From the NCBI GenBank assembly GCA_028281535.1, contig JANQJS010000049.1:1-64000 (forward strand): 64,000 bases of DNA. The letters are read 5' to 3'. The notes beneath the pieces are model-generated. The model saw only the letters and a program-made list of their open reading frames with translations. It ran no database searches and had not been told where the DNA came from. Below, piece after piece: positions 37,968 through 46,239 of the stretch. Source of the stretch: Sedimentisphaerales bacterium. Lineage in GTDB: Bacteria > Planctomycetota > Phycisphaerae > Sedimentisphaerales > SM23-30. The stretch's first letter is position 1. Every line of letters starts with the position of its first letter. Both the position numbers and the translations under genes were made by a program.

Positions 37968-40900
37968 ATGAAAAAGAAAATGAATTTCATTCTCTATGTG
38001 TATTTATCGGTGGTGTGTTTATTAGGCCTTCCTGTAGCGAATCTTTTTGCTCAGGGGTCCTGGACTGCACCTTTTGCGACGGGCGTCGAAGCGATCCATA
38101 TGACCGTTTTAGACACCAATCGCGTGTTTACATTTTCTTATCGGGAAACCAGCCCTTTCCCGTGGGGAACATTTGATCCTGAAAACCCTCCAGGTAGCAC
38201 AGCCTCTGGTGGTACGGCGAACTTTTTCTGTGCAGGTCACACGGTTCTGGCTGATGGTCAATTTTTGATGGTTGACGGGACCGCAGGTGGTGCGTTACAG
38301 CGTTTTAATCCTGTGAATGAAACCTGGTCCAGCGCAGGTAACACTGCAACCAACCAAACACGTTGGTATCCTTCAACCATTATCCTGGGTAATGGTACCG
38401 TCTTTACGCTTGGTGGTACGGAAGATGGTGGTGGCCCAGGTTGTTTAGATGGCGATCTATCGGGGGAAATTTATGACCCTGTTGCAAATAGTTCTACGTT
38501 GTTAAATGGTGGAGCAAATCTCTTAACGAATCAAGAAGCGAATGCCTACCCACGACTATTTCTGATGTGGGAAAATCTTGGGTCTGATACATTTAAAGTT
38601 TTTAATCCTGGTCCGTTCGCTCAATCGGAATATTATACGATTAATACAAGTAACAATACAGCGACAAAAACATTTGGTCCTGTTGATCCGGGGGCGTTAT
38701 CGAGTGGTTGTGCCTCAGGCCGTATCCAGGCAACCTATGCACGTCTGGATGATGGACGTGTTATTGCTGCGGGTGGTTTCGCAATCAATGAAACGGGATC
38801 GACAAGTGCCGTTACGATTATTGATCCAGAGGCACCCAGTCCAAGCTGGTCATCTGTTGCTAGTATGCCACAAGCTCGTTATTACATCGCAAGTACGTTA
38901 TTAGCTGATGGTCGTTTTATGGTCATCGGTGGTACGAATGGCGGGTCTAATTATTCGGCGCCTCTTATTTATGATCCGACTGCGAATAGCTGGAGTAATG
39001 CCGCAAATGACAGCCTTGTGCGTAACTATCATACCACGTCAATTTTGCTGCCGAGTGGTAAAGTATGTATGTCTGGTGGCGAAGGGAATGGTGGTCCTGG
39101 TGCTCTTGGCGAATCGGATCAAATGCAGGTCTATACGCCAGATTATTTATCTGCGGGAGCACGTCCAGTCATTAACTCGGCTCCTACAACGGCAAGCTAT
39201 GGTTCAAATATCAATGTAACTTATACATCAAGCAATCCTATTAATGATGTTATTTTACGTCGTCCTGGTAGTTCTACACACAGTTTTACCTATAACATGA
39301 TTGGTGCGCCATGTAGCTACACAGATAATGGCAGCTCATTAACGGTGACTATTCCATCGAATCCAAACCGTATACCTCCTGGGTTTTACATGTTGTTTAT
39401 TTTCTCAGACAACTCAGGTACCAAAGTGCCCTCGGTTGCCAAATGGATTAAAATCGATGGCAGTGGACCTCCGCCTGACAGCAATCCACCAAGTCAACCT
39501 TCGATTTCAGGTTTCAGCAATGTTTTAGATATTTCTTTAACCGTTTCGTCAACCTTGTCAACCGATGCCGAAGGTAGTACGCCGATTGAATATCAATTTA
39601 ATGAAACCACTGGAAATACTGGTGGCACGGATAGTGGATGGCAAACCTCAGTCAATTATAGTGATACAGGCTTGAATGCCTCAACGCAATATTGCTATCA
39701 AGTACGTGCAAGAGATTCTCAAGGTAACACAACAGGTTATTCGACGGTATCATGTACGACAACGACTGCGGGGCCAGATACGGATCCTCCGACGCCAAAT
39801 CCAATGACCTTTGCTGTACTTCCTGCTGCAATTGGTGATGCTGTCATCACCATGACCGCAACTACAGCGACCGATGCACAAGGAAGTTTACCGATTGAAT
39901 ATCAATTCGATGAAACTTCCGGTAATCCAGGTGCGACTGATAGTGCGTGGCAGCAATCAATCGTTTATTATGATTATCGCTTACAGGGTGGCACACAGTA
40001 CACCTATCGTGTTCGTGCTCGTGATGGCCTGGGTAATATTGGTAGTTACTCCAGTTCTGCATCAGCAACAACGGCACCAGAAGATGGTTTCACCGATATT
40101 TCTGTTGGTCCTGGTAATTTCTTTGATAATGCTAATGTCACTATTAATGTGGGTGATACCATTGAATGGACTTTCCTGGGCGAAGGTCATAACGTTTGGT
40201 CTGGCTTATCTGGAGCACATAACTACCTTGATAGTAATCCTTCTCAAATTGCTTTTAGCTCCACTGGTGATCCGACCGTAACGAATCCTATTGGATTTAC
40301 TTACTCAGCTACATTTGACCAAGCCTTCCTGGATAGCTCTACCGGTGATGCCGGCTTTGATCAATATAATTATCATTGTCACCTTCATGGTAGTGGCATT
40401 CCATTTCAAATGTTTGGCACCATTACGGTTAATGGTGGTACACCGCCTCCCGCACCGAATCCGATGACGTTTGCGTCAGCTCCTGCCGCGACCAGTTGCA
40501 GCAGTATTACCATGACGGCAACAACAGCTACGTCGGCGAATTCACCTGTGGAATACCTCTTTACAGAAACGACCGGCGGCAGTGGTGCTACCGATAGTAA
40601 CTGGCAGTTATCAGCGACCTATGTAGATAATGGCCTGGCACCAAGTACGCAGTACACCTATAACGTTCGTGCTCGTGATGCAACCGGTAATGCCGGTACC
40701 GCATCCACTAATGCTTCGGCAACCACGCAAAGCGGTGGTGGTGGTGCTTGGGGCAGCCAAGTGAATAATACTGATAGCAGTATTGCTTATTCTGGTATGT
40801 CAAATGTCCCTGCTCAAGGTGGGTTCCAGAACGATGCTCATTTTACCGAGAATGCCGGTTCTGCTTCGTTCTCTATTAATGGCGACGGTCTTCGTATTTA

Positions 40901-43163
40901 TGTATGGCGTCTTATTGATGTTACCCAGAGCTTCAGTGTATCCATCGATGGTGGTTCAGCTCAAACAGTAAATGTGGGTCTGGGTTCAGAAGATAGCTTT
41001 ATGGCCTATGAAGTTACTTCGTTAGGCTCAGGCTCACACAATGTTGCACTTAACTGGGTAAGTGGTGAATTCCATCTTGATGCTTACCAGGTTCAAGCGG
41101 GTGGCGGTAGTTGCGGTAGCGATGTCGCTCCTCCGACACCAGATCCAGCGACCTTTGCTTCAGCGCCTGCAGCAACGTCTAGCAGTGTGATTGCCATGAC
41201 GGCAACGACAGGGTCTGATGCCAGTGGACCAGTTGAATATCTTTTCGCAGAATCATCCGGTAATGCCGGTGGTACCAGCAGCAGTTGGCAGACTTCAGCG
41301 AGTTATTCCGATACGGGTCTGACGGGCGGAACGGAATACACCTACAGTGTCCAAATGCGTGACAGTGTCGGTAATACCACTGCTGTTTCAGCTCGCTTCT
41401 CTGCAACCACAACGGGTGGTGGCGATACCACGGCTCCGACACCAGATCCAGCCACGTTTGCATCGGCTCCGAGTGCCAATAGCGATACAGCTATCAGCAT
41501 GACGGCGACCGCGGCAAGCGATCCAAGCTCACCTGTTGAATACAACTTTGATAATGTCAGCGGTGGTGCTGGTGGCACCGATAGTGGTTGGCAAACCTCA
41601 ACCAGTTACACCGATCTTGGTTTGAGTGCGTCAACCCAATACTGCTATACGGTTCAGTCGCGTGATAGTGTGGGTAATACCGGTACGGCTTCAGCACAAT
41701 CCTGTGCAACGACTCAAGCACCTCCGGATACCACACCTCCGACCCCGAACCCAGCGACGTTTGCATCTGCCCCTGCGGCAAGCAGTGATACGGTTATTAG
41801 TATGACCGCAACAACAGCGTCTGATCCATCTGGCCCGGTTGAATACAACTTCGACCATGTTAGTGGAACACCTGGTGGTACGGACAGTGGCTGGCAAACC
41901 TCAACCAGTTATACTGATAGTGGTTTAACCGCAAGTACGCAATACTGCTACACGGTTCAGTCTCGTGATAGTGTGGGTAATACCGGTACGGCTTCAGCAC
42001 AATCTTGTGCAACGACTCAGGCGACGCCGGATACCACACCACCGACTCCGAACCCAGCGACGTTTGCATCCGCTCCGGCTTCAACCGGAACCAGTTCGAT
42101 CGCGATGACAGCAACGACTGGTTCAGATCCAAGTGGTCCTGTGGAATATTTCTTTACTGAAACCACAGCGAATCCGGGCGGTAGTAACAGTAGCTGGCAG
42201 ACCTCAACGAGTTACACAGATACGCTGCTTTCACCAAGTACGCAGTACTGTTACACCGTGACTTCACGTGATAGCGTAGGTAATACCGGTTCAGCTTCGG
42301 CAGCGTCTTGTGCAACCACAGATGCACTACCGGATACCACACCGCCAACCCCGAATCCAGCCACGTTTGCAACGGCGCCAAGTGCCGATAGCGATACGGC
42401 GATTAGCATGACGGCGACGACGGCGTCTGATCCATCGGGTCCTGTTGAATACAACTTCGACGAAACGACCGCAGGTCCTGGCGCAACTGATAGTGGTTGG
42501 CAAACTTCGACGAGTTATACCGATAGCGGTTTAACTGCAAGTACGCAATATTGCTATACGGTTCAGTCGCGTGACAGTGTGGGTAATACTGGTACAGCTT
42601 CTTCTACCAGCTGTGCAACTACCAATAGTGGTGGTGGCAGTTGTGGTAGTGGTCAACCTTACACCAATTTCGTTGGTGCGGGTCAGAACCAGGATGTGGT
42701 TGCCACCTCAAGTAGTGTTGATGAAACCGCTACGGCAAGTAAGACCGTTGATGGTTCTGGTTTATCCGGCGGTGCTCATGATGGTGTTTGGAATAATGCT
42801 TTGCAAGCACCAAGTGCATCAGCCAATCCAAATTCGGCTCGAGGCACTAGCTTCTGGGTGCAATATGATTTGGGGCACCTCTATAAGTTAGGTGCGATGC
42901 AGGTTTGGAATCACAATGAACCTGGTTTTACCGCACGTGGATTTAACAGCGTATCCATTGATTACTCACAAGATGGTACGAACTGGACCGCTTTAGGAAA
43001 CTTTACGTTCCCACAAGCGTCCGGTGCCAGTGGTTACACCGGTTTTACGGGACCTGACTTTGGTGGTATTTGTGCTCGTTATGTTATCATAACGAGTAAC
43101 ACCAACTATGGTGACGGCTTCTCTCATAGTTTGGGTGAAGTACAGTTTAATTTGGTCCCTTAA
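37968..43163 (+). CDS. Copper-radical-oxidase-like protein with cupredoxin, Fn3-like repeats and F5/8 C domain
   Basis: A giant exported protein (1,731 residues from ATG 37968; GTG at 37962 is an alternative; AAGGA at 37953). After the signal peptide (to about LFA-Q) comes a kelch-type galactose-oxidase fold (to about 500). The copper and radical residues of the family are all visible: Cys88 in FFCAGHT, Tyr134 in RWYPST, Tyr354-His355 in RNYHTTS, and His438 in STHSFT, with spacings close to fungal galactose oxidase. Then follow two Fn3-like repeats, a cupredoxin domain (about 710-820, GEGHNV and YHCHLHGSGIPFQMFG as copper ligands), a third repeat, a beta-sandwich, five more repeats of about 99 residues, and an F5/8-type C domain. 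The likely role is extracellular oxidation of a sugar or aldehyde while bound to a polymer. Confidence 0.87.
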   Translation: MKKKMNFILYVYLSVVCLLGLPVANLFAQGSWTAPFATGVEAIHMTVLDTNRVFTFSYRETSPFPWGTFDPENPPGSTASGGTANFFCAGHTVLADGQFLMVDGTAGGALQRFNPVNETWSSAGNTATNQTRWYPSTIILGNGTVFTLGGTEDGGGPGCLDGDLSGEIYDPVANSSTLLNGGANLLTNQEANAYPRLFLMWENLGSDTFKVFNPGPFAQSEYYTINTSNNTATKTFGPVDPGALSSGCASGRIQATYARLDDGRVIAAGGFAINETGSTSAVTIIDPEAPSPSWSSVASMPQARYYIASTLLADGRFMVIGGTNGGSNYSAPLIYDPTANSWSNAANDSLVRNYHTTSILLPSGKVCMSGGEGNGGPGALGESDQMQVYTPDYLSAGARPVINSAPTTASYGSNINVTYTSSNPINDVILRRPGSSTHSFTYNMIGAPCSYTDNGSSLTVTIPSNPNRIPPGFYMLFIFSDNSGTKVPSVAKWIKIDGSGPPPDSNPPSQPSISGFSNVLDISLTVSSTLSTDAEGSTPIEYQFNETTGNTGGTDSGWQTSVNYSDTGLNASTQYCYQVRARDSQGNTTGYSTVSCTTTTAGPDTDPPTPNPMTFAVLPAAIGDAVITMTATTATDAQGSLPIEYQFDETSGNPGATDSAWQQSIVYYDYRLQGGTQYTYRVRARDGLGNIGSYSSSASATTAPEDGFTDISVGPGNFFDNANVTINVGDTIEWTFLGEGHNVWSGLSGAHNYLDSNPSQIAFSSTGDPTVTNPIGFTYSATFDQAFLDSSTGDAGFDQYNYHCHLHGSGIPFQMFGTITVNGGTPPPAPNPMTFASAPAATSCSSITMTATTATSANSPVEYLFTETTGGSGATDSNWQLSATYVDNGLAPSTQYTYNVRARDATGNAGTASTNASATTQSGGGGAWGSQVNNTDSSIAYSGMSNVPAQGGFQNDAHFTENAGSASFSINGDGLRIYVWRLIDVTQSFSVSIDGGSAQTVNVGLGSEDSFMAYEVTSLGSGSHNVALNWVSGEFHLDAYQVQAGGGSCGSDVAPPTPDPATFASAPAATSSSVIAMTATTGSDASGPVEYLFAESSGNAGGTSSSWQTSASYSDTGLTGGTEYTYSVQMRDSVGNTTAVSARFSATTTGGGDTTAPTPDPATFASAPSANSDTAISMTATAASDPSSPVEYNFDNVSGGAGGTDSGWQTSTSYTDLGLSASTQYCYTVQSRDSVGNTGTASAQSCATTQAPPDTTPPTPNPATFASAPAASSDTVISMTATTASDPSGPVEYNFDHVSGTPGGTDSGWQTSTSYTDSGLTASTQYCYTVQSRDSVGNTGTASAQSCATTQATPDTTPPTPNPATFASAPASTGTSSIAMTATTGSDPSGPVEYFFTETTANPGGSNSSWQTSTSYTDTLLSPSTQYCYTVTSRDSVGNTGSASAASCATTDALPDTTPPTPNPATFATAPSADSDTAISMTATTASDPSGPVEYNFDETTAGPGATDSGWQTSTSYTDSGLTASTQYCYTVQSRDSVGNTGTASSTSCATTNSGGGSCGSGQPYTNFVGAGQNQDVVATSSSVDETATASKTVDGSGLSGGAHDGVWNNALQAPSASANPNSARGTSFWVQYDLGHLYKLGAMQVWNHNEPGFTARGFNSVSIDYSQDGTNWTALGNFTFPQASGASGYTGFTGPDFGGICARYVIITSNTNYGDGFSHSLGEVQFNLVP
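39480..42630 (+). repeat. Eight Fn3-like coding repeats of about 300 bases
   Basis: Repeats begin near 39480, 39780, 40440, 41127, 41430, 41727, 42027 and 42330; the cupredoxin and a sandwich domain interrupt the series. The last five are close to identical in long stretches, such as the segment encoding YCYTVQSRDSVGNTGTASA. Such identity at DNA level implies recent amplification or gene conversion. Confidence 0.85.
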
Positions 43164-43174
43164 TTTATTAATTG

Positions 43175-43206
43175 GCAGAGCCCTATTCATATAGGGCTCT
43201 GCTTTA
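43175..43206 (+). terminator. Terminator of the dispersed palindrome family, copy 2
   Basis: GCAGAGCCCTAT (43175-43186) and ATAGGGCTCTGC (43191-43202) form a perfect 12-bp stem with a 4-base loop, followed by TTTA. It lies just after the oxidase stop codon. Confidence 0.85.
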
Positions 43207-43303
43207 CAACTAAAGGATATATGGAATATTTGAAACTTTATACGAATTTTCGTTATTTTGTCAGGCCTCATACATTGAGTATGGCGTCTTATGAAATACA
43301 TGG

Positions 43304-44149
43304 TTGTGGATAAAAAAGAGTGACATCATGACAACGCTACAAAATCCTCATTTGAAAGATGAAGTTTTTATGACGGCAACCACAGCAAGTGAGCTTTCGG
43401 GACCCGTTGAATATAACTTTAATCATGTGAGCGGCACGCCTGGTGGTACCGATAGTGGTTGGCAAACGTCAACAAGCTATACGGACTCAGGATTGGCTGG
43501 CAGTACACAATATTGCTACACGGTTCAGTCGCGTGATAGTGTTGGTAATACTGGTAGAGCATCTGCAACAGCGAATGCGACAACGAATGATCCGCCACCT
43601 CCGGGTCAGATGAAACTTGAAACCGGTGTGGTCAACGGCGTGGGTACAAGTTGGACCACTGTTAATTTGGGTAGCAGTTACAGTTCGATGGTTGTCGTTG
43701 CCACACCGAATTATGATAACACCTCAGCTCCGGGTAGCGTTCGTATTCAGAACGCAACGGGAAGTAGCTTCCAGATTCGTTTGGATGCCTGGCAGAGTCC
43801 ATCACCGGCGACCAATCCGGTCAAAGGTGGTAGTAGTCACTGGATCCAATATGACTTTGGTCATCTTTATACGCTCGGTATGCTTCATGTATGGAATCAT
43901 AATGAAACCTGCTGTGCGAGCCGTGGTTTAAATAGTGTCACGATTGATTATTCACAAAATGGCACCAACTGGACGACTCTGGAAACCTTTACATTCCCGC
44001 AAGCTCCAGGAACTGGAAGTTACACCGGCTTTGATGCCGCGGACTTCGCAGGTGTCTGTGCTCGTTATGTTATTCTAACGAGCAATAGTAATCATGGTGA
44101 TGGATTTGCACATTCCCTATCGGAAGTGCAGTTTAATTTGGTTCCTTAA
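43304..44149 (+). pseudogene. Partial tail duplicate of the oxidase gene
   Basis: An open frame of 281 codons that lacks a signal peptide and any catalytic part. Its text begins inside an Fn3-like repeat (MTATTASELSGPVEYNFNHV), continues with an H-type-lectin-like segment (KLETGVVNGVGTSWTTVNLG, about residues 103-165), then joins the second half of an F5/8 C domain (HWIQYDFGHLYTLGMLHVWN) that ends VQFNLVP exactly as the parent does. The parent's first half of that domain is replaced. It is followed by a palindrome of the same family as the parent. I read it as a recombinant fragment or a cassette for exchange with the parent; expression as an intracellular protein is possible but less likely. 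Confidence 0.65.
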
Positions 44150-44177
44150 TTTTGATTTCTACACACTTTATTGATTG

Positions 44178-44209
44178 GCAGGGCTCTATATCTTTAGAGC
44201 CTTGCTTTT
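44178..44209 (+). terminator. Terminator of the dispersed palindrome family, copy 3
   Basis: GCAGGGCTCTA (44178-44188) pairs with TAGAGCCTTGC (44195-44205), one G-T pair, then TTTT. Sequence changes against copy 2 keep the pairing. TTTCTACACA lies shortly before it, as it does before the copy at 45779. Confidence 0.85.
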
Positions 44210-44269
44210 CAAAATAAAGTTAACGTGTTTTTAAAAAAATTAGTGTAAAAAAAAAAGGTATAATGATTA

Positions 44270-45715
44270 ATGAATCATTTAAGGCAACATTATCTTAAAA
44301 CTCTGTTTCTATCTATTGTGACTGTTTTTGTTTTAAATGGTTCTTGCATTCAAGCTAAATCATCTTCTCAAAAACCTAATGTCATTATTATCTTTACTGA
44401 TGATCAGGGATATCAGGATTTAGGGTGTTATGGTTCACCGCTGATTAAAACGCCCAACTTGGATCGAATGGCTCAAGAAGGTATTAAGTTTACCGATTTT
44501 TATAGTGCTAGCCCAGTTTGTTCTCCTTCACGTGCGGCACTGTTAACGGGTTGTTATCCACCGCGTATGGGCATTGTTGATGTGCTTCATCCAAAAAGTG
44601 AAATCGATGGTTTAAGTCCTGATGAAATAACCATTGCTGAACTTTTGAAAGAGCAAGGGTATGCCACGGCTTGTATTGGTAAGTGGCACCTAGGCAATGA
44701 GGATCAATATCTTCCGACTCGACAGGGATTTGATTACTATTATGGTATTCCCTACAGTAATGATATGTATCCTGATCCAGAGCAGAAGTTAGCCAAACAT
44801 GCAAAATTTTATCATGGAGTAACCGCCGAGACTTATAAGACGCATGAGCCAAAACGTCACTGGCTTCCTTTAATGCAAGGTGAAGAAATCATTGAATATC
44901 CTCTCGATCAAACGGATATTACCCAGCGATATACAAAGCAAGCAATAACATTTATTAAACAAAATCAGAAGAATCCATTTTTTCTCTATTTGCCACATGC
45001 GATGCCTCATGTTCCATTATTTGCAACAAAAGAGTTTAAAGGCAAAAGTAAAGGTGGGCTCTATGGCGATACCATTGAGGAACTAGATTGGAGTGTAGGC
45101 GAGGTTCTTAAAACATTGAAAGAATGTAATATCGATGATAATACGCTTGTTGTATTTGCATCAGATAATGGACCTTGGCTGGAATTTGGCGATGAGGGCG
45201 GAAGTGCTTTACCCCTTCGTGAGGGTAAATTTGAGACGTATGAAGGTGGTATGCGAGTGCCTTGCATTGTGCGATGGCCAGGGCATATCCCTTCAGGGCA
45301 AGTCTGTTCAGAAATTGCTTCGACCATAGATTTTTTGCCTACCATTATGGGAATAACAGGTGGAAAAGTTCCTTCTGATCGAATTATAGATGGTAAGAAT
45401 ATACTACCTCTCTTAAAAAATAGCAAAACCAATAAGAGTCCGCATGATGCTTTTTACTATTACAGAGAAGCTGGAGTACTTGAAGCTATACGAGAGGGTG
45501 ACTGGAAACTGCGCAAGGCAGTTCCAGAAGATGAAGAAGATGCAGAATTTGCTGTTGTTGAGTTATATAACCTTAAAAAGGATATTAGTGAAAAAAATAA
45601 CCTAGCAAAACAATATCCGAACATTGTCAGTCGCTTGTCAGAAAGAATGATTGTATTCGATAAAAAAATGAAAAAAAATGCTCGTCCTGCAGGTGGAGCA
45701 ACTAAAGATAAATAG
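44270..45715 (+). CDS. Secreted sulfatase (formylglycine-dependent)
   Basis: A 481-residue type I sulfatase that would remove sulfate esters from a polysaccharide or other substrate. After a signal peptide (to about IQA-K), PNVIIIFTDDQGYQDLGCYG supplies metal ligands, and CSPSRAALLTG (Cys84) is the site converted to formylglycine. TACIGKWHLG, HAMPHVP and FASDNGPW complete the active site. The ending ENNLAKQYPNIVSRL is usual for planctomycete sulfatases. No maturase gene is in the window, so the activating enzyme must be elsewhere. An AAAAGG site is about 11 bases upstream. Confidence 0.93.
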   Translation: MNHLRQHYLKTLFLSIVTVFVLNGSCIQAKSSSQKPNVIIIFTDDQGYQDLGCYGSPLIKTPNLDRMAQEGIKFTDFYSASPVCSPSRAALLTGCYPPRMGIVDVLHPKSEIDGLSPDEITIAELLKEQGYATACIGKWHLGNEDQYLPTRQGFDYYYGIPYSNDMYPDPEQKLAKHAKFYHGVTAETYKTHEPKRHWLPLMQGEEIIEYPLDQTDITQRYTKQAITFIKQNQKNPFFLYLPHAMPHVPLFATKEFKGKSKGGLYGDTIEELDWSVGEVLKTLKECNIDDNTLVVFASDNGPWLEFGDEGGSALPLREGKFETYEGGMRVPCIVRWPGHIPSGQVCSEIASTIDFLPTIMGITGGKVPSDRIIDGKNILPLLKNSKTNKSPHDAFYYYREAGVLEAIREGDWKLRKAVPEDEEDAEFAVVELYNLKKDISEKNNLAKQYPNIVSRLSERMIVFDKKMKKNARPAGGATKDK

Positions 45716-45778
45716 CGATCAGAAATAGTAAATGAATGAATTGTTTAAAATTGTATTGACATATGATTTCTACACAAC

Positions 45779-45808
45779 GGCAGGGCTCTGAGTCTTCAGA
45801 GTTCTGCC
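45779..45808. repeat. Dispersed palindrome, copy 4
   Basis: GGCAGGGCTCTGA (45779-45791) pairs with TCAGAGTTCTGCC (45796-45808), two G-T pairs, loop of four. There is no T-run after it on the forward strand, so it may not terminate. It follows the sulfatase gene. Confidence 0.75.
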
Positions 45809-45827
45809 ATATAAATGGTTCACACTT

Positions 45828-45849
45828 TGTATCTATGAATTTAGATACA
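45828..45849. repeat. Short hairpin
   Basis: TGTATCTA and TAGATACA form an 8-bp stem. It is the middle one of three hairpins in a row downstream of the sulfatase. Confidence 0.5.
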
Positions 45850-45858
45850 TCACTTACT

Positions 45859-45891
45859 AGGATGTGATATGGCAATCATATCACATCCTTT
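45859..45891 (+). terminator. Terminator-like hairpin
   Basis: AGGATGTGATATG (45859-45871) pairs perfectly with CATATCACATCCT (45877-45889), then a short T-run. The stem is 13 bp with a 5-base loop. Confidence 0.65.
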
Positions 45892-45950
45892 AAAAGGTGT
45901 TTATGTTTTATATGAATAAAGAATAACTAGTGTGCTTTGATTTTTTTAGT

Positions 45951-45987
45951 GCTCTGTCGGGCAACACACTAATTTGCCTGGCAGAGC
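45951..45987 (+). repeat. Dispersed palindrome, copy 5, heading leader copy B
   Basis: GCTCTGTCGGGCAA (45951-45964) pairs with TTGCCTGGCAGAGC (45974-45987) with two G-T pairs. Loop and outer stem match the copy at 206-245, while the inner stem has changed on both arms. ACACACTA at the loop (45964-45971) is complementary to TAGTGTGT at 46040-46047. Confidence 0.7.
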
Positions 45988-46039
45988 ATACTATAGTTTA
46001 GTTGGAGATCTGGAGAAATTGTCTTAAGCCTATAAAAAC

Positions 46040-46239
46040 TAGTGTGTATAGGTCGAAACATTTTCAGGTATTACATTCATAAATAGAAATTATTGAACAA
46101 GACTAATGTGTGTGTGTTGTTTATGTTTTATGGTACGTCTTAATACGTGATAAATGTATTAAGATTCTCTACCTGGTTGGTTCCTGTGACAATCAGGAGA
46201 GCGGAGAAAATTTTATCTACAGGTCATGGAGAAATTACT
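46040..46239 (+). promoter_or_regulatory. Structured 5' leader, copy B, with candidate pseudoknot at the RBS
   Basis: This has the same block order as 441-627. Hairpin 1 pairs 46138-46146 with 46156-46164. Hairpin 2 pairs 46172-46179 with 46190-46197 and has the loop GTTCCTGTGA, one base different from copy A. Loop bases 46183-46188 pair with TACAGG at 46218-46223, just before GGAG at 46228-46231. Stem sequences differ from copy A (CCTGGTTG against GCAGAATTG) but are compensated. An alternative reading, that the open frame from 46147 is part of the protein, is rejected because the signal peptide starts at 46240. Confidence 0.65.

Noticed and set aside
39480..42630. CRISPR-like array
   Set aside because: The periodic sequence is coding, with 300-base units that encode Fn3-like domains; no short repeat-spacer pattern occurs.
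46147..46239. N-terminal extension of the Calx-beta protein at 46240
   Set aside because: The frame is open by chance through the structured leader; the signal peptide and RBS clearly place the start at 46240.
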